Assembly (NCBI GenBank): GCA_029265905.1
Contig: JAJUGR010000003.1
Span: forward strand, 111,556-175,555
Direction of reading: 5' to 3'
Length of the DNA: 64,000 nt
Source of the DNA: Sporomusaceae bacterium
GTDB taxonomy: Bacteria; Bacillota; Negativicutes; Acidaminococcales; JAJUGR01
Part shown: positions 1 to 8,536 of the stretch, piece by piece
How the letters are laid out: each line of letters begins with the position of its first letter
Position numbering within the stretch: the stretch's first letter is position 1
Made by a program: the position numbers and the translations under genes
Notes under the pieces: generated by a model
The model's input: only the letters and a program-made list of their open reading frames with translations
Databases searched by the model: none
What the model was told of the DNA's origin: nothing

Positions 1-846
1 GGTGATCGGACGAAACACCCCAACCTTCAAGCCTTTGGCGCGCGCCTTCGCCATCGCCGATTTGGCGACGCGCGCACTGATGCCGTAGGCCACCAGCACC
101 AGGTCGGCGTCTTCCGTTTGCAGCGCCTCGTATCGGACCTCATTGCGCCGCACCAGGGCGTACTTATCCTGCAGGGCGCGATTGTGCGCCTCCAATTCGT
201 CACGGTCAAGCGCCAGCGTCTGAACCACATTCAACTTTTCCCGCCCCCGCCGGCCAGCAACAGCCCACGGCTTGTCCGGCGCCGGTTTTGGTTCCCCTTC
301 AAGCTTTACAGCTTCCATCATCTGCCCCAGGGCGCCGTCCGCCAGCAACAGGGCCGGCATACGGTACTGATCCGCCAAGGCGAACCCCAACAGCGTAAAA
401 TCATACATTTCCTGCACGCTGTCCGGGGCCAGCACAAGCAGCCGGTAGTCGCCATGACCGCCGCCCTTGGTGGCCTGAAAATAATCCGCCTGTCCGGGCA
501 GGATCGTGCCCAAACCAGGTCCGCCGCGCTGCACGTTGACCAATAAGCACGGCAGCTCCGCTGCGGCCAAATAAGAAATCCCCTCCTGCTTCAGGCTAAA
601 GCCAGGGCTCGACGACGAGGTCATCGCCCGCGCCCCGCAAGCAGCCGCCCCATACACCATATTGACCGAGGCTATCTCGCTTTCCGCCTGAAGAAATACG
701 CCTCCGCGCTTTGGCAATTCTCTTGCCATAAACTCCGGCAATTCACTTTGCGGCGTAATCGGATACGCGAAGTAATACCGGCAGCCGGCGCGAAGGGCCG
801 CTTCCCCGATGGCTTCGTTTCCCTTCATCAGAACCTTTTCAACCAC
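1..846 (-). CDS. 2-oxoacid:ferredoxin oxidoreductase alpha subunit (KorA/VorB type), 3' end cut by window
   Basis: The reading frame runs off the left edge, so it is missing from the ORF track. Read on the minus strand it gives VEKVLMKGNEAIGEAALRAG, then the pyrimidine-domain signature RAMTSSSSPG and a later segment with LVAYGISARVAKSA, as in alpha subunits of KOR/VOR enzymes. It is a close paralogue of the complete gene at 45109-46179. The family decarboxylates 2-oxoacids to acyl-CoA and reduces ferredoxin in the cytoplasm. The GTG start at 846 is chosen because GAGGGG lies just upstream and the paralogue starts at the equivalent place. It follows the ferredoxin subunit gene by 18 bases; beta and gamma subunits would lie beyond the window. 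Substrate (2-oxoglutarate or branched 2-oxoacid) cannot be told. Confidence 0.9.
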   Translation of the reverse strand, partial: MVEKVLMKGNEAIGEAALRAGCRYYFAYPITPQSELPEFMARELPKRGGVFLQAESEIASVNMVYGAAACGARAMTSSSSPGFSLKQEGISYLAAAELPCLLVNVQRGGPGLGTILPGQADYFQATKGGGHGDYRLLVLAPDSVQEMYDFTLLGFALADQYRMPALLLADGALGQMMEAVKLEGEPKPAPDKPWAVAGRRGREKLNVVQTLALDRDELEAHNRALQDKYALVRRNEVRYEALQTEDADLVLVAYGISARVAKSAMAKARAKGLKVGVFRPIT

Positions 847-864
847 CGCTCTTCCCCTCGCTTC

Positions 865-1068
865 CTATTTATAAATCTCGATTACCGCGTCCGGGCACAT
901 GATCGCACAAAAGGCGCAGCCAATACAGGCTGTTTCGTCGATGCATCGCGCAACCGCATAACCGTTGCTGTTCAGGTCATGGCTCAGGACAAGAATTTTT
1001 TTGGGACAGACCGAGACGCACCTCTCACACGCCTTGCACTTTTTTTCGTTAAACACAGGTCTCGGCAC
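865..1068 (-). CDS. 4Fe-4S ferredoxin subunit of 2-oxoacid:ferredoxin oxidoreductase
   Basis: A 67-residue protein with two four-cysteine clusters: CKACERCVSVCP near the N-terminus and CIGCAFCAIMCPD near the C-terminus, the pattern of a 2[4Fe-4S] ferredoxin. It sits directly upstream of the alpha subunit, the usual order for four-subunit VOR/KOR enzymes (delta, alpha, beta, gamma). Its role is to carry electrons from the thiamine-containing catalytic subunits to soluble ferredoxin. It is the intact counterpart of the frameshifted gene at 46201-46403. The upstream coiled-coil gene ends only 33 bases away on the same strand, so readthrough or co-transcription is possible. Confidence 0.92.
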   Translation of the reverse strand: MPRPVFNEKKCKACERCVSVCPKKILVLSHDLNSNGYAVARCIDETACIGCAFCAIMCPDAVIEIYK

Positions 1069-1101
1069 ACCACCACTCCCTCTCGTTTATTTATGGACTT
1101 C

Positions 1102-2904
1102 TTACAGCCGTTTTAACAACGGCAAAGCCACCCCCAACATAGCGGCGTCATCCTGATGATACACCTCTGCATCATCCCGAATAAAAACCAGTACGTCGCC
1201 GAACGTAAAACCGACACCGACTAGCTCCTCGCTTTCGTTGTAAAACAGAGCCGCCTCGCGAACCCGCGTGCCATGGTACCAAAAATACCCCTGGTTGTGG
1301 CCATCGCCTTCATGCCATTTTTCCGACCGCAGGCCCGGAAAGAGCGAATTCCAGCCATGGCTGTCGATCGGCTCCAGCTGATACGCCGAAGAAGAAAAGC
1401 GTTCGCGCATGTCGCGCCGGGATTCGTGCCATTGAAACGGCGACGGCTCATTATAGTTGAAATTAGAGCGCCGCCAACGCTGCGCCAGGTCCCTCCCGCC
1501 AGTCCAGCCCTGTCCAGTTGGCCTTTGCTCCCGCAGCCCGACCGGCCGCCGCAACAGCGCACCTGACTGTTCCAGCCATGCGGCATCCGTGGGTTGATAG
1601 ACCGCGTTGTTGTCCCGGATAAAAATAAAAGCATCGTTCCACAACAAACCGACGCCGGACAATTCGTCGCGGTCATCATAGAACAGCATGGCATCGTAGA
1701 TGCGCTTGCCGCGATACCAAAAAGCGCCATCGGCAGTTTGGCCGCCGTCGTCATGCCAGCGATCCGCATGCAGCCCCGGGAGTTGGCTGTTCCACTGGCG
1801 GTCATACACCGGTCCCAACTGGACATTTGCGGCGGATAACCGCTCGAAAATGGCATATCTGGATTCCCGCCATTGCCAGGGCAGCTTGCCGTCAAAGCTC
1901 GCTGCAATTTGCCGCCAGGCCGGTTCACGATAGGCGTCGTGCAGCCAGTCAAAGCTTTTAAGCCCGGACTGACGGATATCTTTTTGCTGCTGTTCCAGCC
2001 GTTGCTGCTCAGCCAAACGCAATTGTTCCCGCACGATTTCCGCCTGCCGGTTGCGCTCTTCTTCCAGACGCTTCTGCGCTTCCAGCCGTTCTTGCTCTTC
2101 CAGGCGCTTCTGCGCCTCTATCCTTTGTTGTTCCTCCAGTCGCTTTTGCTCAGCGATGCGCTGTTGCTCCGCCAGGCGCTGCTCTTCCGCCAAGCGCGCT
2201 TCCTCGACCCGGCGTTTTTCTTCCGCCTCCAGCCGCTTCTGCGCTTCCAGCCGTTCTTGCTCTTCCAGGCGCTTCTGCTCCTCGATGCGCTGCTCTTGCG
2301 CAAGCCGCGCTTCCTCTACCCGGCGTTTTTCCTCCGCCTCCAGCCGTTTTTGCGCTTCCAACCGTTCTTGCTCTTCCAGGCGCTTCTGCGCCTCTATCCT
2401 CTGCTGTTCCTCCAGTCGCTTCTGCGCCTCGAGCTTCTGCTCCGCCAGACGCTGCTCTTGCGCAAGCCGCGCTTCCTCTACCCGGCGCTTTTCTTCCACC
2501 TCCAGCCGCTTCTGCGCTTCCAGCCGTTCTTGCTCTTCCAAGCGCTGCTGCGCCTCTATCCTCTGCTGTTCCTCCAGGCGCTTCTGCGCCTCGAGCTTCT
2601 GCTGTTCTTCCAGCCGTTGCTGTTCTTCTAAGCGCTTCTGCTCCTCGATGCGCTGCTCTTCCGCAAGTCGCGCTTGCTCCTGCCGCTTCTGTGCCTCGGC
2701 CCGCTCCTGTTCTTTGCGCGCTCGTTCGCGGCGCATCTCTTCCTGCCATTGCCGCCGTTGCTCGTCTTGCCAACGGCGGTATTCCTCCTGTTGCCGCTGC
2801 TCGTCACTTTGAGCCGTAGCTGCCAATAACGGCAGACTAATGCCAGCTTGCATAAGGGTCACCACCAGCGAACAGATAACGATTTTCTGCGACCGTCTCA
2901 TCAT
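1102..2904 (-). CDS. Secreted coiled-coil protein with two WHES/FPGL/FWYRG/FIRD domains (paralogue A)
   Basis: 600 residues. Residues 1-30 look like a signal peptide (MMRRSQ charge, then a hydrophobic stretch ending in LLAATA). Residues about 32-312 are an uninterrupted E/Q/R/K-rich coiled coil made of near-repeats such as RLEEQERLEAQKRLE. Two copies of a C-terminal domain follow (about 328-437 and 487-590), each with the ordered motifs WxES, WNSxxPGL, WHD/WHE, FWYxG, a hydrophobic strand plus acidic turn, and FIRD followed by VYxxxDA. I do not recognise the domain. Paralogues are at 9759-11513 and 11702-12496. It lies between glycogen phosphorylase and the oxidoreductase genes on the same strand. 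GGGGGCG upstream supports the start; the second Met is also possible. Likely exported; function unknown. Confidence 0.85.
   Translation of the reverse strand: MMRRSQKIVICSLVVTLMQAGISLPLLAATAQSDEQRQQEEYRRWQDEQRRQWQEEMRRERARKEQERAEAQKRQEQARLAEEQRIEEQKRLEEQQRLEEQQKLEAQKRLEEQQRIEAQQRLEEQERLEAQKRLEVEEKRRVEEARLAQEQRLAEQKLEAQKRLEEQQRIEAQKRLEEQERLEAQKRLEAEEKRRVEEARLAQEQRIEEQKRLEEQERLEAQKRLEAEEKRRVEEARLAEEQRLAEQQRIAEQKRLEEQQRIEAQKRLEEQERLEAQKRLEEERNRQAEIVREQLRLAEQQRLEQQQKDIRQSGLKSFDWLHDAYREPAWRQIAASFDGKLPWQWRESRYAIFERLSAANVQLGPVYDRQWNSQLPGLHADRWHDDGGQTADGAFWYRGKRIYDAMLFYDDRDELSGVGLLWNDAFIFIRDNNAVYQPTDAAWLEQSGALLRRPVGLREQRPTGQGWTGGRDLAQRWRRSNFNYNEPSPFQWHESRRDMRERFSSSAYQLEPIDSHGWNSLFPGLRSEKWHEGDGHNQGYFWYHGTRVREAALFYNESEELVGVGFTFGDVLVFIRDDAEVYHQDDAAMLGVALPLLKRL
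1990..2800. repeat. Degenerate tandem coding repeats of the coiled coil (paralogue A)
   Basis: The DNA is a run of imperfect repeats encoding (E/Q)(E/A)QxRLE units, with almost identical blocks such as cttctgcgcctc and cttgctcttccaggcg recurring many times. The strong codon pattern leaves long open frames on the opposite strand (for example 1873-2631 +), which are shadows. Such repeats are prone to expansion, contraction and assembly collapse, so the coiled-coil length here should be regarded as provisional. Confidence 0.85.
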
Positions 2905-2994
2905 CGTTCATCGCCCCCACGCTTATGCTGTATTTGCTGTTCATACAACGCATTTCCTGACGTCGCTGCGCCGGCGCCTCGGCTCCCGCAGTCG

Positions 2995-5367
2995 CTAAGG
3001 ATGAATTTTCCAAATTTCCGTTGCGTATTCGTCAACCGTGCGATCGCTGGAAAAACGCCCCGAGCAGGCAATGTTCACGCCTGCTACCCGCCAGCGGCGC
3101 TGCGGCTGGCGAAACAGATCGTCAATCCGCTCTTGGGCCTCGAGATAAGCGGCAAAATCCTGCAGCTCCAAAAACTCGCTTTTCGTGCGAATCAAATGGT
3201 CATACAGCAGCTTGAACTCGTACCGATCCGCCGTCAGGCTGCCGTCAATCAGTTGATTAATGCATCTTCTCACCCGCTCATCCTGATGGTAAATGTGCAT
3301 CGGATCCCCGTTCTCCGAGCGGTAACAGGCGTCTGCCTCCTGCGCATTGAGCCCGAAGATCACAATATTGTCGTCGCCGACCGCCTCCCTTATCTCGACC
3401 ACCGCCCCGTCCAGCGTCCCCACGGTGATCGCGCCGTTCATCATCAGCTTCATATTGCTGGTGCCGGAGGCCTCTTTGCCGGCCGTCGAAATCTGTTCGC
3501 TGATGTCCGCGGCAGGAATGATCCGTTCTGCGAGTGAAACACCGTAATCCTCCAAAAAAACCACTTTGATTTTGTCCTGAATGGCTTTGTCCGCGTTAAT
3601 CTTGGCGGCCAGCGCATTGATCAGCCGGATCACCTTCTTCGCCAGGTCATAGCCCGGCGCCGCCTTCCCGGCAAAAATGAACGTCCTGGGCAGCACATCA
3701 AGGTTGGGGTTGTCCCGCAGCCGGTTGTAAAGTTCCATGATGCGCAAAGCGTTCAGCAGCTGCCGCTTGTAACCATGTATGCGTTTGACCTGCACATCAA
3801 ACAAAGCGTGCGGGTCGACGCATAGTTGCCCATGTTCGGCAATATATTTCGCCAGCGCCCGTTTTTGCGCTTGCTTAACGGCGGCCAGTTTTTGCCCAAA
3901 CGCCGCATCATCGACAAGCGGATGCAATTTCGCCAGCTCCGACGGCTGTTGCACCCAGGCCGGACCGATTGCCTCCGTGATCAAATCGGCCAAGCCGGGG
4001 TTAGCGTGAAGAAGCCAGCGGCGATGCGTAATGCCGTTGGTTTTGTTGTTGAATTTCTCCGGCGTATACGCGTGGAATAATTTCAGCAGATCGTTTTCCA
4101 AAATAGCGGTATGAAGCGCCGCCACGCCATTGACGCTGTAACTTCCCACCACCGCCAGATGAGCCATGTTCACATAGCCGTAGGCAATCACCGCCATGTC
4201 CGCGATATGCCCCCACTCACCCGGATACCGCTGCCACAGCTGGCGGCAGAATCGTTCATTGATCTCATGCACGATTTCATACATGCGTGGCAGAATCTGC
4301 CTGAATTGGTCGACCGGCCACTTTTCCAAGGCTTCCGGCAGCACGGTGTGGTTCGTGTAGGAAATCGTGCTGGTCGTTATTTCCCAGGCTTCATCCCAGC
4401 CCATGCCTTCCTCATCCATCAAAATGCGCATCAGTTCCGGAATCGCCAGGGCCGGATGCGTATCGTTAATATGAACGGCAATTTGATTGGCCAGCATGGT
4501 TAGATCCGCGCCCTGCTTTTTCTTGATATGCCGGACAATGCTTTGCAAGCCGGCTGAAACCAAAAAATACTCCTGCACCAGCCTGAGCGTCCGCCCCTCC
4601 TGATAGCGGTCGTCCGGATACAAAATTTGCGAAATCGACTCCACCCAGGTTTTGCATTCCATCAGTTCATGCACGGTGGCGGGAGTCAGGCTGGAGTAGT
4701 TCAAGTCAAAGCCATCCCGCAATTCGGCACTCCAGAGCCGCAAGGTGTTGACTGTGCTGTTGCCGTAGCCGATGATCGGGATATCATACGGAACCGCCTT
4801 CACAAGCCCAATCGGCGCGCCAAATTGCACGTGAACCGCTTTTTGCGATTTGCGATACTCCCAAATATCCAATTCCTTCAGCCAGTTATCCGGCCTTTCC
4901 ACCTGTTCGCCGTTGGCAATGTCCTGTTCAAAAAGGCCATAGGTGTAGCGTATGCCGCAGCCATGCCCGGGGAGGCCCTTCGCCGCCATCGAATCCAAAA
5001 AACAAGCCGCCAGCCGTCCCAGTCCCCCGTTGCCAAGGTCCGCATCATGCTCGGCTTCCAGCAATTCATGATAATCTATTCCTAAATCAGCCAGCGCTTC
5101 AATCCATACCTCGCGGATTCCGGCGCCACGCAAGTTCATATCCAAAAAACGGCCGGGCAAGAACTCAATAGAAAAATAGTAAACTTGTTTTTGCCGTTTC
5201 GCATCATACCGCCGGGTAGTGTCGACCCAATTGCGGCCGATATAATCCCGGACAAGGCTCGCCAATGCGGCATAACGATCCCAAGCGGATGCTTCCTCCA
5301 GATCAACGCCCGACAGCGCCAGCAAGCGCTCCTGAAAAGCGGCTTTACACTGTTCCTTAGTGAACAT
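2995..5367 (-). CDS. glgP: Glycogen/maltodextrin phosphorylase
   Basis: A full-length GT35 phosphorylase of about 790 residues, which releases glucose-1-phosphate from alpha-1,4-glucan by phosphorolysis. Visible family marks are GNGGLGRLAACFLDSMA near the N-terminus, VHINDTHPALAIPELMRIL in the middle, KRIHGYKRQLLN, and the pyridoxal-phosphate lysine segment EASGTSNMKLMMNG near the C-terminus. The Met at 5367 is preferred over the longer ORF because GGAGGGGG lies 7 bases upstream. A plausible sigma-70 promoter lies at 5493-5521. The esterase gene is divergent; the coiled-coil gene follows 90 bases downstream. It is the only obvious glycogen-metabolism gene here, so its link to its neighbours is unclear. 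Confidence 0.96.
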   Translation of the reverse strand: MFTKEQCKAAFQERLLALSGVDLEEASAWDRYAALASLVRDYIGRNWVDTTRRYDAKRQKQVYYFSIEFLPGRFLDMNLRGAGIREVWIEALADLGIDYHELLEAEHDADLGNGGLGRLAACFLDSMAAKGLPGHGCGIRYTYGLFEQDIANGEQVERPDNWLKELDIWEYRKSQKAVHVQFGAPIGLVKAVPYDIPIIGYGNSTVNTLRLWSAELRDGFDLNYSSLTPATVHELMECKTWVESISQILYPDDRYQEGRTLRLVQEYFLVSAGLQSIVRHIKKKQGADLTMLANQIAVHINDTHPALAIPELMRILMDEEGMGWDEAWEITTSTISYTNHTVLPEALEKWPVDQFRQILPRMYEIVHEINERFCRQLWQRYPGEWGHIADMAVIAYGYVNMAHLAVVGSYSVNGVAALHTAILENDLLKLFHAYTPEKFNNKTNGITHRRWLLHANPGLADLITEAIGPAWVQQPSELAKLHPLVDDAAFGQKLAAVKQAQKRALAKYIAEHGQLCVDPHALFDVQVKRIHGYKRQLLNALRIMELYNRLRDNPNLDVLPRTFIFAGKAAPGYDLAKKVIRLINALAAKINADKAIQDKIKVVFLEDYGVSLAERIIPAADISEQISTAGKEASGTSNMKLMMNGAITVGTLDGAVVEIREAVGDDNIVIFGLNAQEADACYRSENGDPMHIYHQDERVRRCINQLIDGSLTADRYEFKLLYDHLIRTKSEFLELQDFAAYLEAQERIDDLFRQPQRRWRVAGVNIACSGRFSSDRTVDEYATEIWKIHP

Positions 5368-5492
5368 CGTCCAACCCCCTCCAATGCCTGTTGCCGGCAG
5401 GCGCCAAGCGTCCACTTCCATTTCCATCGCACCTGTTCGGCACATCCAATGGAAGCATTCTATTTTTTCCCAAGAAACCCTGCTAACGCGAC

Positions 5493-5521
5493 ATAATAAA
5501 ATGAATTTTTCAAATATTCAA
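5493..5521 (-). promoter_or_regulatory. Candidate sigma-70 promoter of glgP
   Basis: On the minus strand TTGAAT and TATTAT are separated by exactly 17 bases and lie about 125 bases upstream of the glgP start. Four of six and five of six bases match the -35 and -10 consensus. No operator is recognisable. Confidence 0.5.
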
Positions 5522-5595
5522 CCCACCCCAGCAGGCTTTCCTCTTTTGCTTGCAGAATGTAGCTCTTAACCACAATGAGCGAAGGAAGGAACAGC

Positions 5596-6393
5596 ATGAA
5601 ATTATTGAACTGGAAGGAAATGGCCACCCAAAAGGGATTGCCCACCTCAACAACCGGCAATGTCTTTGTCGTTGAAAACTTTGCCCTGCCGCAGTTGCGG
5701 CGCAAGCGGCGAATCTGGGTGTACTTGCCGCCGGATTACTTTGAAACAACCCGCCGGTATCCGGTGCTATATATGCACGACGGACAAAATTTGTTCGACG
5801 CTGCGACCGCCTTCGCCGGCGAGTGGGGCGTCGACAAGACCATCGACCGTCTCTTTTATGACCAGCCCTTGTCCGGCTTGATCGTGGTCGGCGTTGAAAA
5901 CGGGGCGAGCAAGCGGATGGAGGAATACATCCCGCAGCAAGCCGGCCTGCGCTATGCCGCTTTTATCACCGACACGCTGAAGCCAGCCATCGACAAAGCG
6001 CTGCGCACCATGCCGCAAAGGGAAACAACCGGCATTGCCGGCAGTTCTTTGGGCGGGCTGATTTCACTGCACATCGGCCTGACGCGCCAGGACGTCTTTT
6101 CAAAAATTGGCGCTTTTTCTCCGGCGATGTTTTTCGCCAACACCGCACTCGATCATGTGAAAAAAAGCCAGCCGATGAAAATCCGGCTTGATGTCGGAAC
6201 AAAAGAAACGCTGTCCTATACCGGGGCGAAAAAATACGCCGACCAAGTATGGGACAGCTATTATCAGCTGCTGACCGCCGGTTTCGACAACCGCGAAGTG
6301 CAGTTTGTCGTGGAAAAGGATGCCCCCCACAACGAAAGTGCCTGGGGCGCCCGTTTCGGCGAAGCGATATTATGGCTATACGGAGAACAATAG
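5596..6393 (+). CDS. Alpha/beta-hydrolase, putative esterase (esterase D / enterochelin-esterase-like fold)
   Basis: 265 residues. Motifs are RRIWVYLPPDYFETTRRYPVLYMHDGQNLFD (oxyanion side and Asp-Gly loop), the nucleophile elbow GSSLGGLIS, and a C-terminal His in KDAPHNESAW. This matches the PF00756 esterase family with Ser/His/Asp catalysis. No signal peptide, so probably cytoplasmic. The ATG at 5596 follows GAAGGAAGGAAC and is preferred to the ATG at 5575. It is divergent from glgP and convergent with a second, different esterase-fold protein. Together with the two ATP-grasp enzymes downstream it suggests a small pathway that builds and hydrolyses an amide or ester; the substrate is unknown. 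Confidence 0.85.
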   Translation: MKLLNWKEMATQKGLPTSTTGNVFVVENFALPQLRRKRRIWVYLPPDYFETTRRYPVLYMHDGQNLFDAATAFAGEWGVDKTIDRLFYDQPLSGLIVVGVENGASKRMEEYIPQQAGLRYAAFITDTLKPAIDKALRTMPQRETTGIAGSSLGGLISLHIGLTRQDVFSKIGAFSPAMFFANTALDHVKKSQPMKIRLDVGTKETLSYTGAKKYADQVWDSYYQLLTAGFDNREVQFVVEKDAPHNESAWGARFGEAILWLYGEQ

Positions 6394-6416
6394 TTTGTCT
6401 TCGTGGTGCGGCCGGC

Positions 6417-7151
6417 TCAGTATCCCAGCTTGCCCAAAAAATACGGCATCTGCACACGCCACCAAGGCCAGTCATGGGCGGCGTCGTGTCCCCAAATATC
6501 AACCCACGCCGGGATCCCCTTCGCTTCAAACAGCGCTTTTAACGCGTAGGTATCGCGCAACGTCTCCTCTTCCCACGCGCCTTGTCCGGAACACACGACA
6601 ATCTGGCTGTGCCGCAGCCGATCGAGGATCACCGGATCATTGAGGTTGGGCAAATAATGCAGCGGACTGTTGTAGTAGAGTTCGCTGTCCATGTAGTCGC
6701 CAACACTGAACCGCAGGGAATAAACGCCGCTGAGCGCGATGGCGGCGTCAAACACGCCGGTATGCTTCAACAGGAAGTTGATGGCGTGAAAAGCGCCCAA
6801 ACTGCAGCCGGTGGCCATGAACAGGTGATGCTGCGAGCGATAGCGGATGTAGGGCGTCAATTCATGCAGGATGTAACGCTCGAAGGCGGCATGGCGGGTG
6901 ATGCGCTGCTGATGGGGAATCGCCTGGTTCAGCCAGCTCTCCTGATCCAAGCTGGAGACAGTGAACAACTGGATCCTGCCAGCGTCTAAAAATGGCCGGC
7001 AAGCCTCCACCATGCCAAAATCCTCATATTCGAAAAATGAACCGCCGGAACTAGGAAAGACCACTACCGGTTTTCCCGCGTGTCCGTAGACCTTGAATTC
7101 CATGTCGCGGCCGACCGCCTCGCTCCAGTTGCGGTGATACTCGACATTCAT
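6417..7151 (-). CDS. Esterase-fold protein (COG4947-like alpha/beta hydrolase)
   Basis: 244 residues. It has an N-terminal strand pair with VVVFPSSGGSFFEYEDFGM, a nucleophile elbow ATGCSLGAFHAINFL and a late GHDAAHDWPWWRVQMPYFL that supplies His. This resembles uncharacterised esterase/PHB-depolymerase-superfamily proteins often found near ATP-grasp genes (recollection of the family, not checked). The start at 7151 is favoured by AAGGGTGGAG just upstream; the longer ORF start at 7193 overlaps the stop of a 36-codon ORF as TAATG. Its 3' end faces the plus-strand esterase. Probably acts in the cytoplasm on the product of the ATP-grasp pair; unproven. Confidence 0.82.
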   Translation of the reverse strand: MNVEYHRNWSEAVGRDMEFKVYGHAGKPVVVFPSSGGSFFEYEDFGMVEACRPFLDAGRIQLFTVSSLDQESWLNQAIPHQQRITRHAAFERYILHELTPYIRYRSQHHLFMATGCSLGAFHAINFLLKHTGVFDAAIALSGVYSLRFSVGDYMDSELYYNSPLHYLPNLNDPVILDRLRHSQIVVCSGQGAWEEETLRDTYALKALFEAKGIPAWVDIWGHDAAHDWPWWRVQMPYFLGKLGY

Positions 7152-7192
7152 CGTCTCCACCCTTTCTTGTGCCGTCTTAGCTTTCCACCCCA

Positions 7193-7303
7193 TTATTCGC
7201 GCCGTCCGCGCAAAATTCCTGTAATCAAAACCGTCAAAATTCCCGCCAAAAGCAGGAAATAGTAAACCAGGCTGAGAAATACATCAGATAGAAAAGCAAC
7301 CAT
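7193..7303 (-). CDS. Possible 36-residue membrane protein
   Basis: Too short for the ORF track. The frame reads MVAFLSDVFLSLVYYFLLLA and ends in a basic LRGRRE tail, giving one strongly hydrophobic membrane segment of about 24 residues with a positive C-terminus. Its stop overlaps the ATG at 7193 (TAATG), suggesting coupling to the esterase frame. The ribosome site is weak, and the space to the divergent ATP-grasp gene is only about 45 bases. It could be a chance frame; composition is the only support. Confidence 0.35.
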   Translation of the reverse strand: MVAFLSDVFLSLVYYFLLLAGILTVLITGILRGRRE

Positions 7304-7348
7304 CCGCCAGGAGCGGATTGACGCGTGAAAAAGAAGGGGGGCATCAGC

Positions 7349-8536
7349 GTGAACTTCGTCTTTTTATCACCTTATTTCCCCACAAACTATTATCGCTTCT
7401 GCGTGGCTTTGAAGCGGGCCGGAGCGAACGTGCTGGGGATAGGCGATCTCCCATACGACCAGCTGAATAACGAGTTGAAAGCGTCACTGACCGAATACTA
7501 CCGGGTTGATGACCTGCACTTCTTCGACCAGCTCCGCGCCGCCTGCGAGCACTTCACCCGCAAATACGGCCCCATCAACCGCCTCGAGTCCCATAACGAA
7601 TACTGGATGGAAACCGACGCCCGCCTGCGCAGCGAATTCAACATCCCCGGCGTTCAGCACGGCCAGGTCGGCCTCTTTAAATCCAAGCTGCGCATGAAAG
7701 AAACATTTGCCGAGGCCGGCATCGCCGTTGCCGCCGGCACAAGCGTGTTCAACCTGGAGCAGTCGCTGCAGTTTTGCCAAACCTATGGTTACCCGGTCAT
7801 ATTAAAACCGGAAGTCGGCGTCGGCGCTGTGGACACGTATAAAATCGACTCCCCGGCCGAGATGGAAGCGTTTTTTGAACAGCCCCATCATCAGGCTTAC
7901 ATTATCGAACAATTTATCGACGGCCGCATCGAAACCTTTGACGGCTTGGTCGATGCGGCAGGCAACATTGTTTTTTACACTTCCCATGTCTACCAAAACG
8001 GCATTATGGAAATTGTGCGCGACAATCTGAATGCCGCCTTTCATTCGCTGCGGCAAATCCCTGACGACTTGACCGAGGCCGGCCGGCGCACCTTGTCCGC
8101 CTTCGGTCTGCGGGAACGTTTTTTCCATCTGGAATTTTTCCGGCGCCCCGACGGCTCGTTGGTTGGCCTTGAAGCCAATATGCGCCCGCCCGGCGGTCCG
8201 ATCCTTGACATGTTCAATTTTGCCAATGACATTGATATTTACCAGGAATGGGCCAACATGATCGTCCACGGCCGCTTCGCCAACCATATTTACAACCCGC
8301 AATGCCGCAAGTATTTTTGCGGCTTCGCCGGCCGCAAGTTCAACCGCAGCTATGCCTTGAGCCACGAAGCCATCCTGGAACGCTACGGGCGCTTCATCGC
8401 CGCGCACGAGCCGCTGCCGCCGCTTTACAGCACCTCAATGGGTGACTACTTCTACCTGATCCGGTCCGAAGCCTTGTCCGACGTTCAGGAAGTGACGCAG
8501 GCGGTGTTTAAAACAACCGGGGAGGCAAGCGTATGA
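7349..8536 (+). CDS. ATP-grasp ligase, first of a tandem pair
   Basis: 395 residues. It has a Rossmann-like N-terminal domain (VNFVFLSPYFPTNYYRF) and then an ATP-grasp fold: nucleotide-binding lysine in GYPVILKPEVGVGAVDTYK, hinge IIEQFIDGRIETFDGL, and metal-binding acids in FHLEFF and LEANMRPPGG. ATP-grasp enzymes activate a carboxylate as acyl phosphate and join it to an amine, thiol or carboxylate. The GTG at 7349 is chosen because GGGGGG precedes it and the product then aligns with the MNVLFFSPQFP start of its neighbour; the track start at 7325 is 8 codons longer. Stop and next start overlap (ATGA), so the two are translationally coupled. Substrate unknown. Confidence 0.85.
   Translation: MNFVFLSPYFPTNYYRFCVALKRAGANVLGIGDLPYDQLNNELKASLTEYYRVDDLHFFDQLRAACEHFTRKYGPINRLESHNEYWMETDARLRSEFNIPGVQHGQVGLFKSKLRMKETFAEAGIAVAAGTSVFNLEQSLQFCQTYGYPVILKPEVGVGAVDTYKIDSPAEMEAFFEQPHHQAYIIEQFIDGRIETFDGLVDAAGNIVFYTSHVYQNGIMEIVRDNLNAAFHSLRQIPDDLTEAGRRTLSAFGLRERFFHLEFFRRPDGSLVGLEANMRPPGGPILDMFNFANDIDIYQEWANMIVHGRFANHIYNPQCRKYFCGFAGRKFNRSYALSHEAILERYGRFIAAHEPLPPLYSTSMGDYFYLIRSEALSDVQEVTQAVFKTTGEASV

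Noticed and set aside
2000-2700. CRISPR-like repeat array
   Set aside because: Repeats are degenerate, in frame and without unique spacers; they encode a coiled coil.
1873-2812. Long plus-strand ORFs (for example 1873-2631 and 2051-2812) antisense to paralogue A
   Set aside because: They are Ser/Arg/Leu-rich shadows of the E/Q/R repeats, lack ribosome sites, and the minus-strand protein has a signal peptide and domain copies.
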